A DNA stretch of 64,000 nt from Arsenophonus sp052174455 (GTDB lineage Bacteria; Pseudomonadota; Gammaproteobacteria; Enterobacterales; Enterobacteriaceae). The notes under the pieces are model-generated. The model was given only the letters and a program-made list of their open reading frames with translations. It ran no database searches and had not been told where the DNA came from. Shown here one piece after another: positions 1 to 10,136 of the stretch. The translations under genes were made by a program, and so were the position numbers. The stretch lies in the NCBI GenBank assembly GCA_052174455.1, contig JBQMRP010000057.1:1-64000 (forward strand), given 5' to 3'. How positions within the stretch are numbered: position 1 is the stretch's first letter; the number at the start of each line of letters is the position of its first letter.

Positions 1-361
1 ACTTTTAGTGTATTCTGCATAGATGAAGAAGCTGGAAAAAGATGGAGAAGAACAGCTGGCATTTTATACTTCCTATATCAGTGCATTGGGCATCAATAAG
101 AACCACGATTCCATTTGAATCAACTTTTGCAACAGTAAGGATCCGAAGCCGAAGCGCTGATCGTTATAATTCAAGAAAACAACCATTTAAATCATATTTA
201 AGCTGTTCCCATCTGTTCAAAAAAACTAGAACTGACTAGTGGGATTAGCGTTGCTTAACTCTACTGGTAAACAATCTTCAATTTAATGATGGAGAATAGA
301 TTTACGAAGCATCAGAATAGAACGTAGCCTAACGGTTATCTATACTAGATTTGCTAATAAG
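1..361 (+). mobile_element. IS256-family element, 3' end only (decayed)
   Basis: This is the C-terminal end of a decayed IS256-family (mutator-type) transposase. It can be read with frame breaks: a stretch like 'SVHWASIRTTIPFEST' followed by FATVRIRSRSA corresponds to the conserved C-terminal block HW(V/A)xIRTTNPIESTFATVRLR of this family. It ends in the terminal sequence shared by all copies in the window (ATACTAGATTTGCTAATAA). The element starts before the window edge, so its full length is unknown. No functional transposase is possible. Confidence 0.8.
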
Positions 362-387
362 TTAATATACCTAGAAAGCTATTAAAT

Positions 388-1104
388 TTATTGTTCTAAT
401 ACTTCTTTCTGGGCAGCAAAAATTGTTTGTAAGCCATCTTTTGCTAAAGAAAGCAATGATAGCAGCTCCTCATGACTAAATGGTTTACCTTCGGCAGTAC
501 CTTGAATTTCGATTATTTTACAATTATCCATCATTACAAGATTCATATCTGTTTCTGCGACAGAGTCCTCACTGTATTCTAGATCACAAATAGGTTTACC
601 ATCCACTATACCAACAGAAACCGCAGCAACCATCGATTTAAACGGACTTTTTTTCAATTGTCCTTCTACGACCATTTTATTTAATGCGTCAGTTAAGGCA
701 ACGCAAGCACCAGAAATTGCAGCAGTACGAGTCCCTCCATCAGCTTGAATGACATCACAATCTAATGTGATGGTATGCTCACCTAATTGCTTTAAATCAA
801 CAGCAGCTCGTAAAGAACGGGCAATAAGGCGTTGTATCTCCATAGTGCGACCTGTTTGTTTACCTTTTGCCGCTTCGCGTATATTACGAGAATTTGTTGC
901 CCGTGGTAGCATACCGTATTCCGCTGTTATCCAACCTTGTGATTGGCCTTTTAAAAAGCGGGGAACACCTTCTTCGATTGTAGCGTTACATAATACTTTT
1001 GTATCACCAAATTCAATCAAAACAGAACCTTCGGCATGTTTAGTATATTGACGAGTAATTTTTATAGAGCGAACCTGATTAGCCTCTCTATTTTTTGGAC
1101 GCAT
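388..1104 (-). CDS. rph: RNase PH, 3'-5' phosphorolytic exoribonuclease
   Basis: RNase PH trims the 3' ends of tRNA precursors using inorganic phosphate and works as a hexameric ring in the cytoplasm. The protein has 238 residues, the normal full length for enterobacterial RNase PH. It begins MRPKNREANQVR and carries the conserved RATNSRNIRE stretch near residue 70 and the phosphate-site motif DGGTRTAAISGAC near residue 122. A GGAG-type ribosome binding site precedes the ATG. It is divergent from yicC, as in other enterobacteria. pyrE, the usual next gene, is absent here and an IS256 tail sits downstream. The reading frame has no defect. RNase PH overlaps with other 3' exonucleases, so keeping it suggests that few of those remain, which is inference. 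Confidence 0.96.
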   Translation of the reverse strand: MRPKNREANQVRSIKITRQYTKHAEGSVLIEFGDTKVLCNATIEEGVPRFLKGQSQGWITAEYGMLPRATNSRNIREAAKGKQTGRTMEIQRLIARSLRAAVDLKQLGEHTITLDCDVIQADGGTRTAAISGACVALTDALNKMVVEGQLKKSPFKSMVAAVSVGIVDGKPICDLEYSEDSVAETDMNLVMMDNCKIIEIQGTAEGKPFSHEELLSLLSLAKDGLQTIFAAQKEVLEQ

Positions 1105-1222
1105 TGTGTTATCTCCGTAGTTAAGTAATATTGTTTACGCATTATACGTTCTTCGATATTTAATGCCTATCCTATGCTTTCACTCAATATTATAATTTAA
1201 TTTTTACTAATAGGAACGAAAT

Positions 1223-2086
1223 ATGATCCATAGCATGACTGCTTTCGCACGACGAGATATAAAAAATAAATGGGGGAATGCGACTTGGGAGCTGCGTTCC
1301 GTTAATCATCGTTATCTTGAAACTTATATCCGCTTACCAGAACAATTTAGAAGTATAGAACCTGTTATTCGTGAACGTTTACGTGCTAGATTAACACGAG
1401 GAAAAATAGAATGTAGCTTACGTTCCGAACTTAACTCATCTCAACAGAATGAATTAGTCCTGAATGAAAAATTAGCTAAACAATTAATTAGAACTGCTAA
1501 CTGGGTAAAAAAGAATAGTGGTGAAGGAGAAATTAATCCATTAGAAATTCTTCGCTGGCCTGGTGTTATGTCAGCTCAAGAGGAGAATTTAGATGCTATT
1601 TGTACATCTTTACTTAAAGAATTGGAATTCGCTTTAGATGATTTTATTCTCAATCGAAAAAGCGAAGGAAAGATGCTAAAAATAATAATTGAGCAACGGC
1701 TAGATGCTGTTTATCAGGAAATTCAACAAGTGCGTCATCAAATGCCTGAGATTTTAAAATGGCAACGTGAACGCTTACAAATAAAATTAGAAGAGGCAGA
1801 AATTCAGATAGATAATAATCGATTAGAACAAGAGCTTATCATGTTAGCTCAACGTATTGATGTTGCAGAAGAGCTTGATAGGCTGGTTACTCATATTAAA
1901 GAAACATGTAATATTCTTAAAAAACAAGAGGCAGTCGGCCGTCGGTTGGATTTTATGATGCAGGAGTTTAATCGTGAAGCAAATACTTTGGCCTCAAAGT
2001 CTATTAATAGCCAAGTAACTAATTCTGCTGTTGAATTAAAAGTATTAATAGAACAAATGCGTGAGCAAATTCAAAACATCGAATAA
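1223..2086 (+). CDS. yicC: YicC family endoribonuclease
   Basis: This 287-residue protein has the usual YicC length. It starts MIHSMTAFARRD and continues WELRSVNHRYLE near residue 23, the signature of the YicC N-terminal domain. The C-terminal DUF1732 part contains a long charged helix (about residues 150-200) and the VGRRLDFMMQEFNREANT block near residue 238. Family members have been reported as hexameric endoribonucleases that act on some small RNAs. An AGGA ribosome binding site lies a few bases before the ATG. The gene is divergent from rph across about 118 bp that must hold both promoters. A clear Rho-independent terminator follows about 50 bp after the stop. No frame damage is seen, so the gene is likely functional. 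Confidence 0.94.
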   Translation: MIHSMTAFARRDIKNKWGNATWELRSVNHRYLETYIRLPEQFRSIEPVIRERLRARLTRGKIECSLRSELNSSQQNELVLNEKLAKQLIRTANWVKKNSGEGEINPLEILRWPGVMSAQEENLDAICTSLLKELEFALDDFILNRKSEGKMLKIIIEQRLDAVYQEIQQVRHQMPEILKWQRERLQIKLEEAEIQIDNNRLEQELIMLAQRIDVAEELDRLVTHIKETCNILKKQEAVGRRLDFMMQEFNREANTLASKSINSQVTNSAVELKVLIEQMREQIQNIE

Positions 2087-2134
2087 ATTCTTAAGTAAAT
2101 TCATTAAATCTCATAGTTTATAACTAATACCAAT

Positions 2135-2162
2135 AAGCCAGTGTTGTATACTGGCTTCTTTA
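2135..2162 (+). terminator. Rho-independent terminator of yicC
   Basis: An 8-bp perfect stem (AAGCCAGT / ACTGGCTT) with a 7-base loop is followed by CTTT. It sits 49 bp after the yicC stop. Confidence 0.8.
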
Positions 2163-2196
2163 ATAAAAGAAATCACATATAAGATTACAAAAACTA

Positions 2197-3609
2197 AAGT
2201 TATGCTTATTTTTTATGTATAGAGTTTTGGAGATGGTGGGAATATCCCCTTTGCTGATTGATTTTGTGGATGACCTCAACAACAGAGAGATGATATTCCA
2301 TTAAAAACCTACTCTAATGTATCCGCGAAACTAGATATTACCTGTCTCTCTTTCATGAACTCATTTATAATACTACTGGGTATCTGTGATTAGGCACTGC
2401 TATTAAGAATGAACCATGATAAAAGCCATACTGCGATAACATGCTCAACGCTGCCTTGTAGATGAGTTTATTATCGTCATCCGTAACAGTTATTTGCCAC
2501 AGGCTAGAGCTACACAAAACGGGCGGGTATTGTCGATGTTGAGATTAAAGTGCCTAAAATCAGGGATAACAATGGAAATAGAATATCTTTTAACAGATCA
2601 TTGCTACCACCTTATCTAAATCGCATAAAAAATGATGAAAAGTTACACATTAACTGGTAGGTGTTAAATATCTCCACCGCTGATTTTCATGAAGCTCTAG
2701 GTTTTCTCGATGAAAAAACACGTGCTATTTTGTCAAATGCCATAAACAAACTGAAACAAAAATAGCTTGAATATAGCAGTCAATATGGTGCTTGTATAAT
2801 TTAATCGATAACACTACGTTTATTTCTATTCTGATGGCACATATGCCGCCTCCTATCCAGGAAAGCTGATCGCCTTTTCATGTGCTTCATTATTGCCGAT
2901 ACTATATGGATGGTAAGTGGCTCTTTGCAGTTAAAGATGGTTATCAAGAGTCAAAAAGCGTACTGAGTTAACTTCTGGATGACTGCAAACACAAAAGTTA
3001 ATCATATCTTCTAAATTTCTACAAGAAACGGTTCTTGGTTTTTTTTGGAATGCAATGGGGAAAATATCCCAGATATGCAGCATAAATACTGTTTGATATA
3101 CAAAAAGCTCATACGCTATCTTTTACTCCCTAAAGGTATGTAGCACCGAAAGTTAAAGTGAGCTGCGAGAAGTTTGGATAACAGAGATCCGTGATGCCAC
3201 TAACAAATCCTTTAATGCTTTTTGGAAAGGATTTTAGCGAATATAATCAAACGATTAAGAAGGTAGAAAAGATCAAGAAGAACAACTACTAGCATTCTAT
3301 AATTTCCCGTTAGCGTAGTGGTCCCCCATCAATAAAAGTGACGAATTCAATTAAATCTTGCTTTTTCACAACAGTGAAGCTATAAAACTGACGCATAAAA
3401 AATTGTCGAAGTACTTTTCTTCGAGAAAACAATCCTTTTAATAGTATTTAAAAGCTGTTACAGTCTACTCAGAAAACCTGAACCAACTAATGAGATTTCA
3501 TGATTGAGCATGGTAGTAAACAATACCCAATTTAAGGATAAAAAATAGATTCATTAGGTATTCAATTGGATATAGCCTAATCAGTATATACTAGATTTGC
3601 TAATAACTC
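2197..3609 (+). mobile_element. IS256-family element, near full length, decayed
   Basis: This copy is about 1.41 kb long. It starts with the AGTTATG..TATAGAGTTTTGGAGATG left end and ends in CTAGATTTGCTAATAACTC. Transposase remnants can be read in order with many stops and frameshifts, for example GIVDVEIKVPKIRDNNGNRIS near 2535 and a C-terminal block near 3290-3420. The right end lies directly against the yejK remnant, so this copy cut yejK and its upstream part is gone. Confidence 0.85.
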
Positions 3610-3611
3610 AA

Positions 3612-3995
3612 TCTACTGCTAATAAAACTCTTGATATTTTTTGATTCGCCTGAGTTAAATTAGGCGACAACGCAGGAATATCGACAACAAGTTTATTGCT
3701 ATTACAATGAGAAAAAATAAGTCGGAGAAAAATTGAATTAAAGCGTTTATCAAAAGAAACCCCATTTAGGGAGCAGAATTTTTATGAATTCATTAAATAA
3801 TATAATTATCAATTGGTAGAAAGTTTTCTAGTAGATCCTTACAGCTCTCAAAAATTGACTAAAATATTTAGACAGTGGTTATGACTTGACTAGTAATTTG
3901 ATACTCTGTTACTTGATAATTGTGTTTTTAGAAAACAGCAACAGTTATGTTAACAACTAGAGATACAACATTGCTCTTTATATGAGCAATTTAGA
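3612..3995 (+). pseudogene. yejK: yejK (nucleoid-associated protein), C-terminal remnant
   Basis: Frame-broken translation gives YRQQVYCYYNE, IELKRLSKETPF and LVESFLVDPYSSQKLTKIF. These match, in order, the C-terminal third of YejK/NdpA (VRQQVYSYCNEQ, IELESLSKEL, LEESFPADRSTLRQLTK). Stops and indels are frequent, and the N-terminal two thirds are missing beyond the IS256 end at 3609. It faces rplY convergently, which is the normal rplY/yejK arrangement and supports the assignment. Confidence 0.75.
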
Positions 3996-4020
3996 TCGTG
4001 GTAAATCCATTAATGATAGT

Positions 4021-4058
4021 AAAAAAATAACAGCAATTATCAACTTTGTTGATAATTG
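4021..4058 (-). terminator. Rho-independent terminator of rplY
   Basis: An 11-bp perfect stem (CAATTATCAAC / GTTGATAATTG) with a TTT loop lies at 4034-4058. On the minus strand it is followed by a T-rich run, the complement of the A-run at 4021-4027. It lies 31 bp past the rplY stop. Confidence 0.8.
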
Positions 4059-4088
4059 ACATTATTGAAAAAGCTAAACTTTAAGTTA

Positions 4089-4370
4089 TTAAAGGCGCAA
4101 AAAATCGATATGAGTTAATTTAAGCTTAAATGGATGACGTTGAACCGCTTGTACTTTAACTTTAGTTTCTTTTCCATCAATCAGTAACGTTAATGCTTCA
4201 TAAAACTCTAACTTACTTTCTTGGTTAATAACTTCATCATGGCTAAGTTCAATAGAAACGGGGTCTTGCTCACCACCATAAACGATAGCCGGTAACTTAT
4301 TGTCTTTACGTAAACGTCGGCTTGCACCCTTACCTTGTTCTTTTCGGATTCTTGGATTAATAATTAGCAT
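4089..4370 (-). CDS. rplY: 50S ribosomal protein L25
   Basis: L25 binds 5S rRNA in the central protuberance of the large subunit. The 93-residue protein matches the short enterobacterial form of L25 (94 residues in E. coli). It contains RKEQGKGASRRLR near residue 9, the PAIVYGG loop near residue 27 and the VQRHPFKLKLTHIDFLR block at the C-terminus. The start is the ATG giving MLIINPRIRKEQGKG; only a weak GAG-type ribosome binding site precedes it. Both ancestral neighbours are pseudogenes (radD upstream, yejK downstream). Because the frame is intact and a clean terminator remains, the gene is probably expressed from its own promoter within the decayed radD end, which is inference. Confidence 0.95.
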   Translation of the reverse strand: MLIINPRIRKEQGKGASRRLRKDNKLPAIVYGGEQDPVSIELSHDEVINQESKLEFYEALTLLIDGKETKVKVQAVQRHPFKLKLTHIDFLRL

Positions 4371-4564
4371 GATTTTTTCTCATAAAATAAATACTCTGCT
4401 ACAGACAATCCAGAAGCAGATCCGATAATAAAAACTTATTGATACCCACTAAAAGTAAACAAATAACATTTTAACAAAAAAAACTTTCTAGAGCAATAAA
4501 ATTACATAATTTTATATTATTGTTTTTCATTTAAAAACAGTGATTTTATAAAAAAATAGAAATT

Positions 4565-5620
4565 ATGCTGTTAATAGAGATCGTCAGCTAAACAATACTT
4601 TATTGAAAATAAAAAATTTTTCTCTTTCTCTAAAATTAGTTTTCTTTACTAGTGATAACAAAGTTAGAATAAAGTAATAATGGTTTTTAACTAGAATATC
4701 GGTCATAGTTTGCCATTTAAAATAGAAAAGGTCTGGAAGTTCGCACTAGTGTGACAACAGAAAAACGTTATTAAAATACTTTTTCACTTAACTAATGCTG
4801 TTAATCGAAATAGTTCTGAAACATTTCTAATTCTATCTTATCATATAAGTATTTTTTAACATTCTTTTTTTCTTATCATATCCTCTAGACAGCTGCAGAC
4901 CAGTGCAGAGAAAAGATCAGCGAATTTTTCAGTTTTAACATCGCTTTTAACATATTATCGGGATCAATTAAATTACCTGATATTGATTACAACGCCGTTA
5001 TGCAGCAATGTTATTTTCACCATTACAGTTATAGGGCATTGTTTAAAAAAAAAGATAAATTTACACTATTTTGTTGTAATTCTTTTCTTATCAACCTTGG
5101 TATCGACAGTCGTAATGCTCAATAACTTAATCGTCTGGATCGCTTTTTTTCCAGAATAGGTTAGCTAATGGGAAAGTATGCAAAAAATCTAAACTGGCAT
5201 GCTTTGTGAATTACTTTTGGGATTACTAAATTCTAGCATAGAAATATTATGTAATTAGGAATATTATCAAATATTAATACATTAATTTTTATCAAAAAAT
5301 AATTTTAGTCTGTGACTAATGATTTATTGATAGAGACTAATTATTTTAGTGGGACCTAAAATAGAAATCAGATAGACATGAGGATCGTTAAAGTCAGTGA
5401 CTAAGTCAGAAACATTGACTAAATAGAAAAATTTTTTTGCACTTTAAAAGCAATTAATAATTTTAATGAATAAGTATTTTTGTCGTTTCTGCGAAAATTA
5501 ATACTGCTTCATGATTAGGTAATTATGTTAAATTTTTTTTTGCATTTTTTAACGATAGCAATGATGATTGTACAGTCCTAATAGGAACAAGCATATTCAA
5601 TAATTTGCTTAATAAGCAGG
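4565..5620 (-). pseudogene. radD: radD (yejH) helicase, C-terminal half remnant
   Basis: Minus-strand translation with frequent stops follows RadD in order. It gives FKVQKNFFYLVNVSDLV, then DPHVYLISILGPTKIISLYQ (RadD has [21 protein letters not shown]), IEHYDCRYQG, LIDPDNMLKAMLKLKNSL and NVSELFRLTALVK near the 3' end. RadD is a superfamily 2 helicase-like ATPase involved in DNA repair. Its usual place just upstream of rplY on the same strand supports the call. The 5' part is cut off by the IS256 copy beginning at 5627. No convincing N-terminal half was recognised past that element. Confidence 0.78.
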
Positions 5621-5626
5621 AAAGTT

Positions 5627-6979
5627 AAGTTATTATTAAATTTCTGTATTTCTATCAGACTACATTCCACGTTAATACTTCGTGAATCTTCTCTCCATTC
5701 TTAAATTAAACATTATCATCACCACGGTTAACATGTCTACCCTTTAAGGTAGTTCCAGATTTTTTTAAGCAGACAGAGAGCAGATTAAATAACATTGAAA
5801 TAGTTGTTTTTCTCAAACTACACCTCTTCATGCTTCAGCTTCCTATCTTCACTGTCACAAAACTCGATTCAATTAAATTTGTCGTTCTTATGACATCCAG
5901 TGCGTTAATGATAAGCCATAGAATGCTCAGTCATTCTTCTCGATCTTTCTCCAGCTTCTTCATTGCTGCAGGATGTTATCTGAAACCCTTGTCAACAAAA
6001 GTATCAATGGCTTTATTAGCAACATCACAGCTCTCTGCTAACCAAATCTCCTCGCAGCTCACTCTTAAACTTTCAATTGGATATTTTTATGAAATAAAAC
6101 CAACGCTCAGGAAAATCTTTGCTATTGCATTTAAAACTAGGGACACCATCTCCCGTAGCAATCCTGAAATATGGTTAAGTCACGCACCGCTTTGTGCGCT
6201 TACAAGCTATTGAGAAGTTTAGCCAGATTGTTTTGGTTATCGATAACCATTTTTAACTGCAATAAACTCCTTTTATGTCCATGCGCAATGATACTAATAA
6301 CAAGAAGCAGATAAAAAACGGTCACAACTTACTATTACAGGACGATTCTTTTATTGGCACAGAAATAAAAGTTAGGCGTATCGCGTAAATTACGCAGGCA
6401 CCATTTGTCTATTACTCTTCAAACCATTCCTCTTTTAGTTTACTGATAGCACTTGGTAAAATTCTATATCCGTTTCATCAAGAAACGGATCAGGGATTTG
6501 TAAAAATTACCGATAGATATAGCTCCGCAGTACAAAACCATGGTAGCAACTATTCGCTGATTTTACACACCTAAGCTAAGGAAGCAATGAGTTATTGAAG
6601 TATATTCCATTCCCGCTGCGACTCCCCTTTTTTTAACTCTAGACACTTTAATCTTAAAATACCAATATTATTCTCTATAGTTCATTTTAGCAAAAACAAT
6701 TACGAGTGATAGAGCATCATCCGTCGACAAAAACGGCGTTGAATATCATGTTGCAACTATGACTTCAAATTATCCTTAACAGTAGCGCTATCAATTGACT
6801 GGCATAATTATGAATTAGTCAGTGCAATGGGGTAAGAGATAATATCTCGTTTTTAAGAATATCTGTAAGGAAAATTTTATAGCATATCATCTCTTTGATG
6901 TTAAAATTATTAATTAAATAAATCAATAAGATACGCTAGCATCTCCGAAACTCCATACACCAGAAATGAGTATAATTTA
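5627..6979 (-). mobile_element. IS256-family element, near full length, decayed, inside radD
   Basis: A minus-strand copy of about 1.35 kb. Its 3' end is at the left (AAGTTATTATTAAATTTC) and its 5' end at the right (CTCCATACACCAGAAATGAGTATAA). It matches the plus-strand copies over its whole length but has many indels. The longest open stretch on the other strand (5830-6213) is antisense to the transposase and is not a gene. Confidence 0.85.
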
Positions 6980-7566
6980 TAATATATTTCCGAAGTGATT
7001 AAATTGGTACCTGGAATTTAAAGTTAACTTAAGATTAATTGAAGCTAGATATTATTAATCATAGTTGATCAACATATCATGAGAAAAAATAAGTTGGTAG
7101 TATTTATGCGCTAAATAACCCATTGCTTACCATTAATTAAATCAATATGAGCTAGAGAATGTAAATTGAATTTTACTTGAAAGCAGTTAAGGTTAAGGAT
7201 CTTACAAATTATTAATTAACTGTTATTAAATAAACTAACTCAGTTCAATATTTTAATTGAATTTAATAATTCTTAGCTACACTAACTATGCTGTTATGAA
7301 CAGCATAGGAATAAATTGTCTACTCTCTCATAAAAGAGAGAGTAGACAATTAAAAAATTTCTCATTAGTTACGTTAAATACCTATAAAATTGAACTTTCA
7401 TATACATTATATTTAATTTATCATTAAAAAATATATATAAAGAATTATTACTTTTACTTAGAAAATTATCAGTGACACTTTAATAGCAAAATCTTGCGCA
7501 ACACTAATAATTTCAAGCAATTATGAATGTATCTTAAGTAACTGAGAAAATATCTGCTTATTCCTG
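6980..7566. other. Decayed intergenic DNA before lysP, with two tandem hairpins
   Basis: No gene is recognised. If the rest of radD survives it should be here on the minus strand, but only a weak resemblance was seen around 7020-7080. The clear structure is a pair of tandem hairpins at 7286-7351. The lysP promoter probably lies between 7450 and 7620. Confidence 0.5.
7286..7351. other. Two tandem perfect hairpins
   Basis: The first is a 10-bp perfect stem, CTATGCTGTT / AACAGCATAG, with a 3-base loop (7286-7308). The second is a 16-bp perfect stem with a 6-base loop (7314-7351), followed by AAAAAATTT. Perfect stems are unusual in this decayed stretch. They may be a transcription terminator pair left by a lost gene, or a structured leader. 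Confidence 0.6.
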
Positions 7567-7583
7567 GTAACACTATCTGTTAC
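7567..7583. promoter_or_regulatory. Palindrome upstream of lysP, possible operator
   Basis: GTAACA-CTATC-TGTTAC is a 17-bp dyad ending 41 bp before the chosen lysP start. Its form suits a dimeric repressor or activator site. No specific regulator is assigned. Confidence 0.3.
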
Positions 7584-7624
7584 AATTAATGATGTTAAGA
7601 TCCACGTTCAATAAAAGGTCATTA

Positions 7625-9109
7625 ATGTCACAAAAATCAACACATACATCACAAGGCGCTACAACAAAATTACCTCGAGAATTAAAAGCACGTCATTTGA
7701 CGATGATAGCTATTGGCGGATCTATTGGTACTGGGTTATTTATTGCTTCCGGCGCAACGGTAGCGCAAGCAGGACCAGGGGGTGCCTTATTATCTTATAT
7801 TATTATTGGTTTAATGGTTTATTTTTTAATGACCAGTTTAGGCGAACTGACAGCTTATTTACCAGTTTCCGGTTCATTTTCTACTTATGGTTCTCAATAT
7901 GTTGATGAAGGATTTGGTTTTGCTCTAGGTTGGAATTATTGGTATAACTGGGCCGTTACTATAGCTGTTGACTTAGTTGCAGCACAATTGGTAATGGGAT
8001 ATTGGTTTCCTAATATTGATGGCTGGATTTGGAGTGCGATTTTTCTATTTATTATTTTTATGCTTAATTATATTTCTGTTAAAGGATTTGGTGAGGCAGA
8101 ATATTGCTTTTCTTTAATTAAAGTCGTTACCATTATTATTTTTATTGCGGTTGGATTATTAATGATTGTTGGTATTTTTAGTGGAGCAGAAAATGCTGGC
8201 TGGCATAACTGGCAGATTGGTGAAGCACCTTTTGTGGGAGGTTTCTCAGCAATGATTGGGGTTGCTATGATCGTCTGTTTTTCTTTTCAAGGTACGGAAT
8301 TAATTGGTATCGCCGCTGGTGAATCTAAAGATCCAGATAAAAATATACCTAAAGCAATCCGCCAAGTATTTTGGCGGATTTTGTTATTTTATGTTTTTGC
8401 TATATTGGTGATCAGTTTAATTATTCCATATATGGATCCACGCTTGCTGCGTAATGATACAGGTGATATTAGTGTCAGTCCTTTTACCTTAGTTTTTGAA
8501 AATGCAGAATTATTATCCACAGCTGCCGTTATGAACGCGGTTATTTTAACCACTGTATTATCCGCTGGTAATTCAGGTATGTATGCTTCTACTCGAATGT
8601 TATATTCCTTGGCTAAAGAAGGAAAAGCACCGAAAATTTTTTCATACTTATCACCAGGAGGGGTTCCTCGCTATGCCTTAGTTGCTACTACCATTGTAGC
8701 AGCACTTTGTTTTTTAAGTTCAATGTTTAGCAACCAGGTTGTTTACTTATGGTTACTGAATACTTCAGGTATGACCGGATTTATTGCCTGGTTAGGGATT
8801 GCTATTAGCCATTATCGTTTTCGTAAAGGTTATGTTTTACAAGGCTATGATTTAAATAAATTGCCATATTGTTCAGGCTTTTTTCCAATTGGCACTATTT
8901 TTCCTTTTGTCCTCTGCTTAGCGATTACATTAAGCCAAAATTATCAGGCATTTTTAGAGGACAAAATTGACTGGTATGGTGTTATTGCCACCTATATTGG
9001 TATCCCTTTATTTCTGACTATATGGTTTAGTTACAAACTGATTAAGAAAACCCGTTTTGTTCACTATAGGCAGATGCATTTCTCTGAGTATCAAGGAAAA
9101 TCTAAATAA
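7625..9109 (+). CDS. lysP: Lysine-specific permease LysP
   Basis: LysP is an inner-membrane lysine/proton symporter of the APC superfamily. From the ATG at 7625 the protein has 494 residues, against 489 in E. coli LysP. An in-frame upstream ATG at 7589 would add 12 unconserved residues and has no better ribosome binding site; AAAGG precedes the chosen start. Landmarks are LPRELKARHLTMIAIGGS near residue 18, the substrate-binding loop GSIGTGLF, GWNYWYNWAVTIAVDL near residue 104 and SFQGTELIGIAAGES near residue 223. About 12 hydrophobic segments are visible. The frame is intact although surrounded by IS debris, so lysine uptake seems to be under selection. In E. coli LysP also acts as co-sensor for CadC; whether that applies here cannot be told. 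Confidence 0.95.
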   Translation: MSQKSTHTSQGATTKLPRELKARHLTMIAIGGSIGTGLFIASGATVAQAGPGGALLSYIIIGLMVYFLMTSLGELTAYLPVSGSFSTYGSQYVDEGFGFALGWNYWYNWAVTIAVDLVAAQLVMGYWFPNIDGWIWSAIFLFIIFMLNYISVKGFGEAEYCFSLIKVVTIIIFIAVGLLMIVGIFSGAENAGWHNWQIGEAPFVGGFSAMIGVAMIVCFSFQGTELIGIAAGESKDPDKNIPKAIRQVFWRILLFYVFAILVISLIIPYMDPRLLRNDTGDISVSPFTLVFENAELLSTAAVMNAVILTTVLSAGNSGMYASTRMLYSLAKEGKAPKIFSYLSPGGVPRYALVATTIVAALCFLSSMFSNQVVYLWLLNTSGMTGFIAWLGIAISHYRFRKGYVLQGYDLNKLPYCSGFFPIGTIFPFVLCLAITLSQNYQAFLEDKIDWYGVIATYIGIPLFLTIWFSYKLIKKTRFVHYRQMHFSEYQGKSK

Positions 9110-9430
9110 ATAATTATCAATTATCCTATCAATTTTCTATACAGAAAAACACATTTTATACATGTGTCAAGCGCTAATTTTCACCTAAATCAAAGAAAAA
9201 ATAAAAATAAATAACATTAGAGATAAATAGTAATAAGATGCTAATCATTTGCTTTATTGTTACATGCAAATCGGATCAGTTGAATGAAAAGGGATTCAAG
9301 TGAAATTGAGTATGATTTTATTAATAAGGGCGTTAATGATTGTTTATTAAAGAACAATAACATGATAACATCATTTACAAGATGGTCAGTAACGGTTACT
9401 AATATAGGGAATCGTATCTCTGTTCTAGGC
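9110..9430. other. Unassigned AT-rich spacer after lysP
   Basis: A 63-codon open stretch on the minus strand (9241-9432) resembles no family I know and has no clear ribosome binding site. No convincing terminator for lysP was found. It is probably decayed non-coding DNA. Confidence 0.4.
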
Positions 9431-10136
9431 ACCTAGAAGTTAAACCTCCTCCGTTAAGAGGGCGACGCTTACTTCATGCGATTTCTTTACTGAAAGTAAA
9501 TAAACCTTTAACACCGGACATATTGGTTGGCAAGGTGATTACGTAAACTTAATCCACAATCCTACAGGAACTATTGCCTGCGTTTTTTAAGCCATTCCTG
9601 TTTCAGTTTGCTGATGAGTGGAATTAGCAAAGAAAGCATATATTTTTCCGAAAAGCACCATATGGCTTAGAAAAATCTCTAATGGAGGAGATGCCTCGCT
9701 GGGTTATAATTATTGATATCAACTCTTTGGTATATTTACACCTTTCAAATAAGGTAGTAGCAACGAGCTCTTGAAGAACATTCTGTTACCGCTGTGATTT
9801 TGACCTTAGTTATTTTAATCTTAATATCAGTAATAGCAATTTATATTGTTCGTTATAGCAAATAATTGTTACGGACTAAAAGGCAGCGTTGAGTATCTTG
9901 CTCGCAACCGTAGATTCAAGTCAAGCTAAACTTCAACCAACGCTACCTATCAATTATCTGGCAACATTACGAATTAGTTTATGCAATGAATTACAGATTT
10001 TATCTACTTTATTGAATACTTGTAAGGTAGACTTTTTATGATATATCATCTATCTGTTGTTGACATCATTCATAAAATCAATCAGAAACATACATCAGGA
10101 TCCTTGAAATCTCATATTAAAAAATAAATATAACTC
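9430..10136 (-). mobile_element. IS256-family element, 5' half only (decayed)
   Basis: A minus-oriented remnant whose 5' terminus is at 10136 (TATTAAAAAATAAATATAACTC). The transposase N-terminal block is recognisable from the complement of TTAGTTATTTTAATCTTAATATCAGT near 9805-9830, corresponding to IxDIEIKITK. The 3' half is missing and the next sequence belongs to a copy in the opposite direction. Confidence 0.7.

Noticed and set aside
5830..6213. 127-codon open frame on the plus strand
   Set aside because: It is antisense to a decayed IS256 transposase, and the same antisense openness occurs in other minus copies (for example 62576-62980).
7286..7351. Possible CRISPR-like or repeat array near lysP
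   Set aside because: There are only two hairpins of different sequence, with no repeat-spacer periodicity and no cas genes in the window.
7589..7624. Upstream in-frame start for lysP
   Set aside because: The extra 12 residues are not part of the LysP family pattern, and the ATG at 7625 has an AAAGG site ahead of it and better matches the known length.
9241..9432. 63-codon minus-strand frame downstream of lysP
   Set aside because: No family signal, no ribosome binding site, and it lies beside IS debris.
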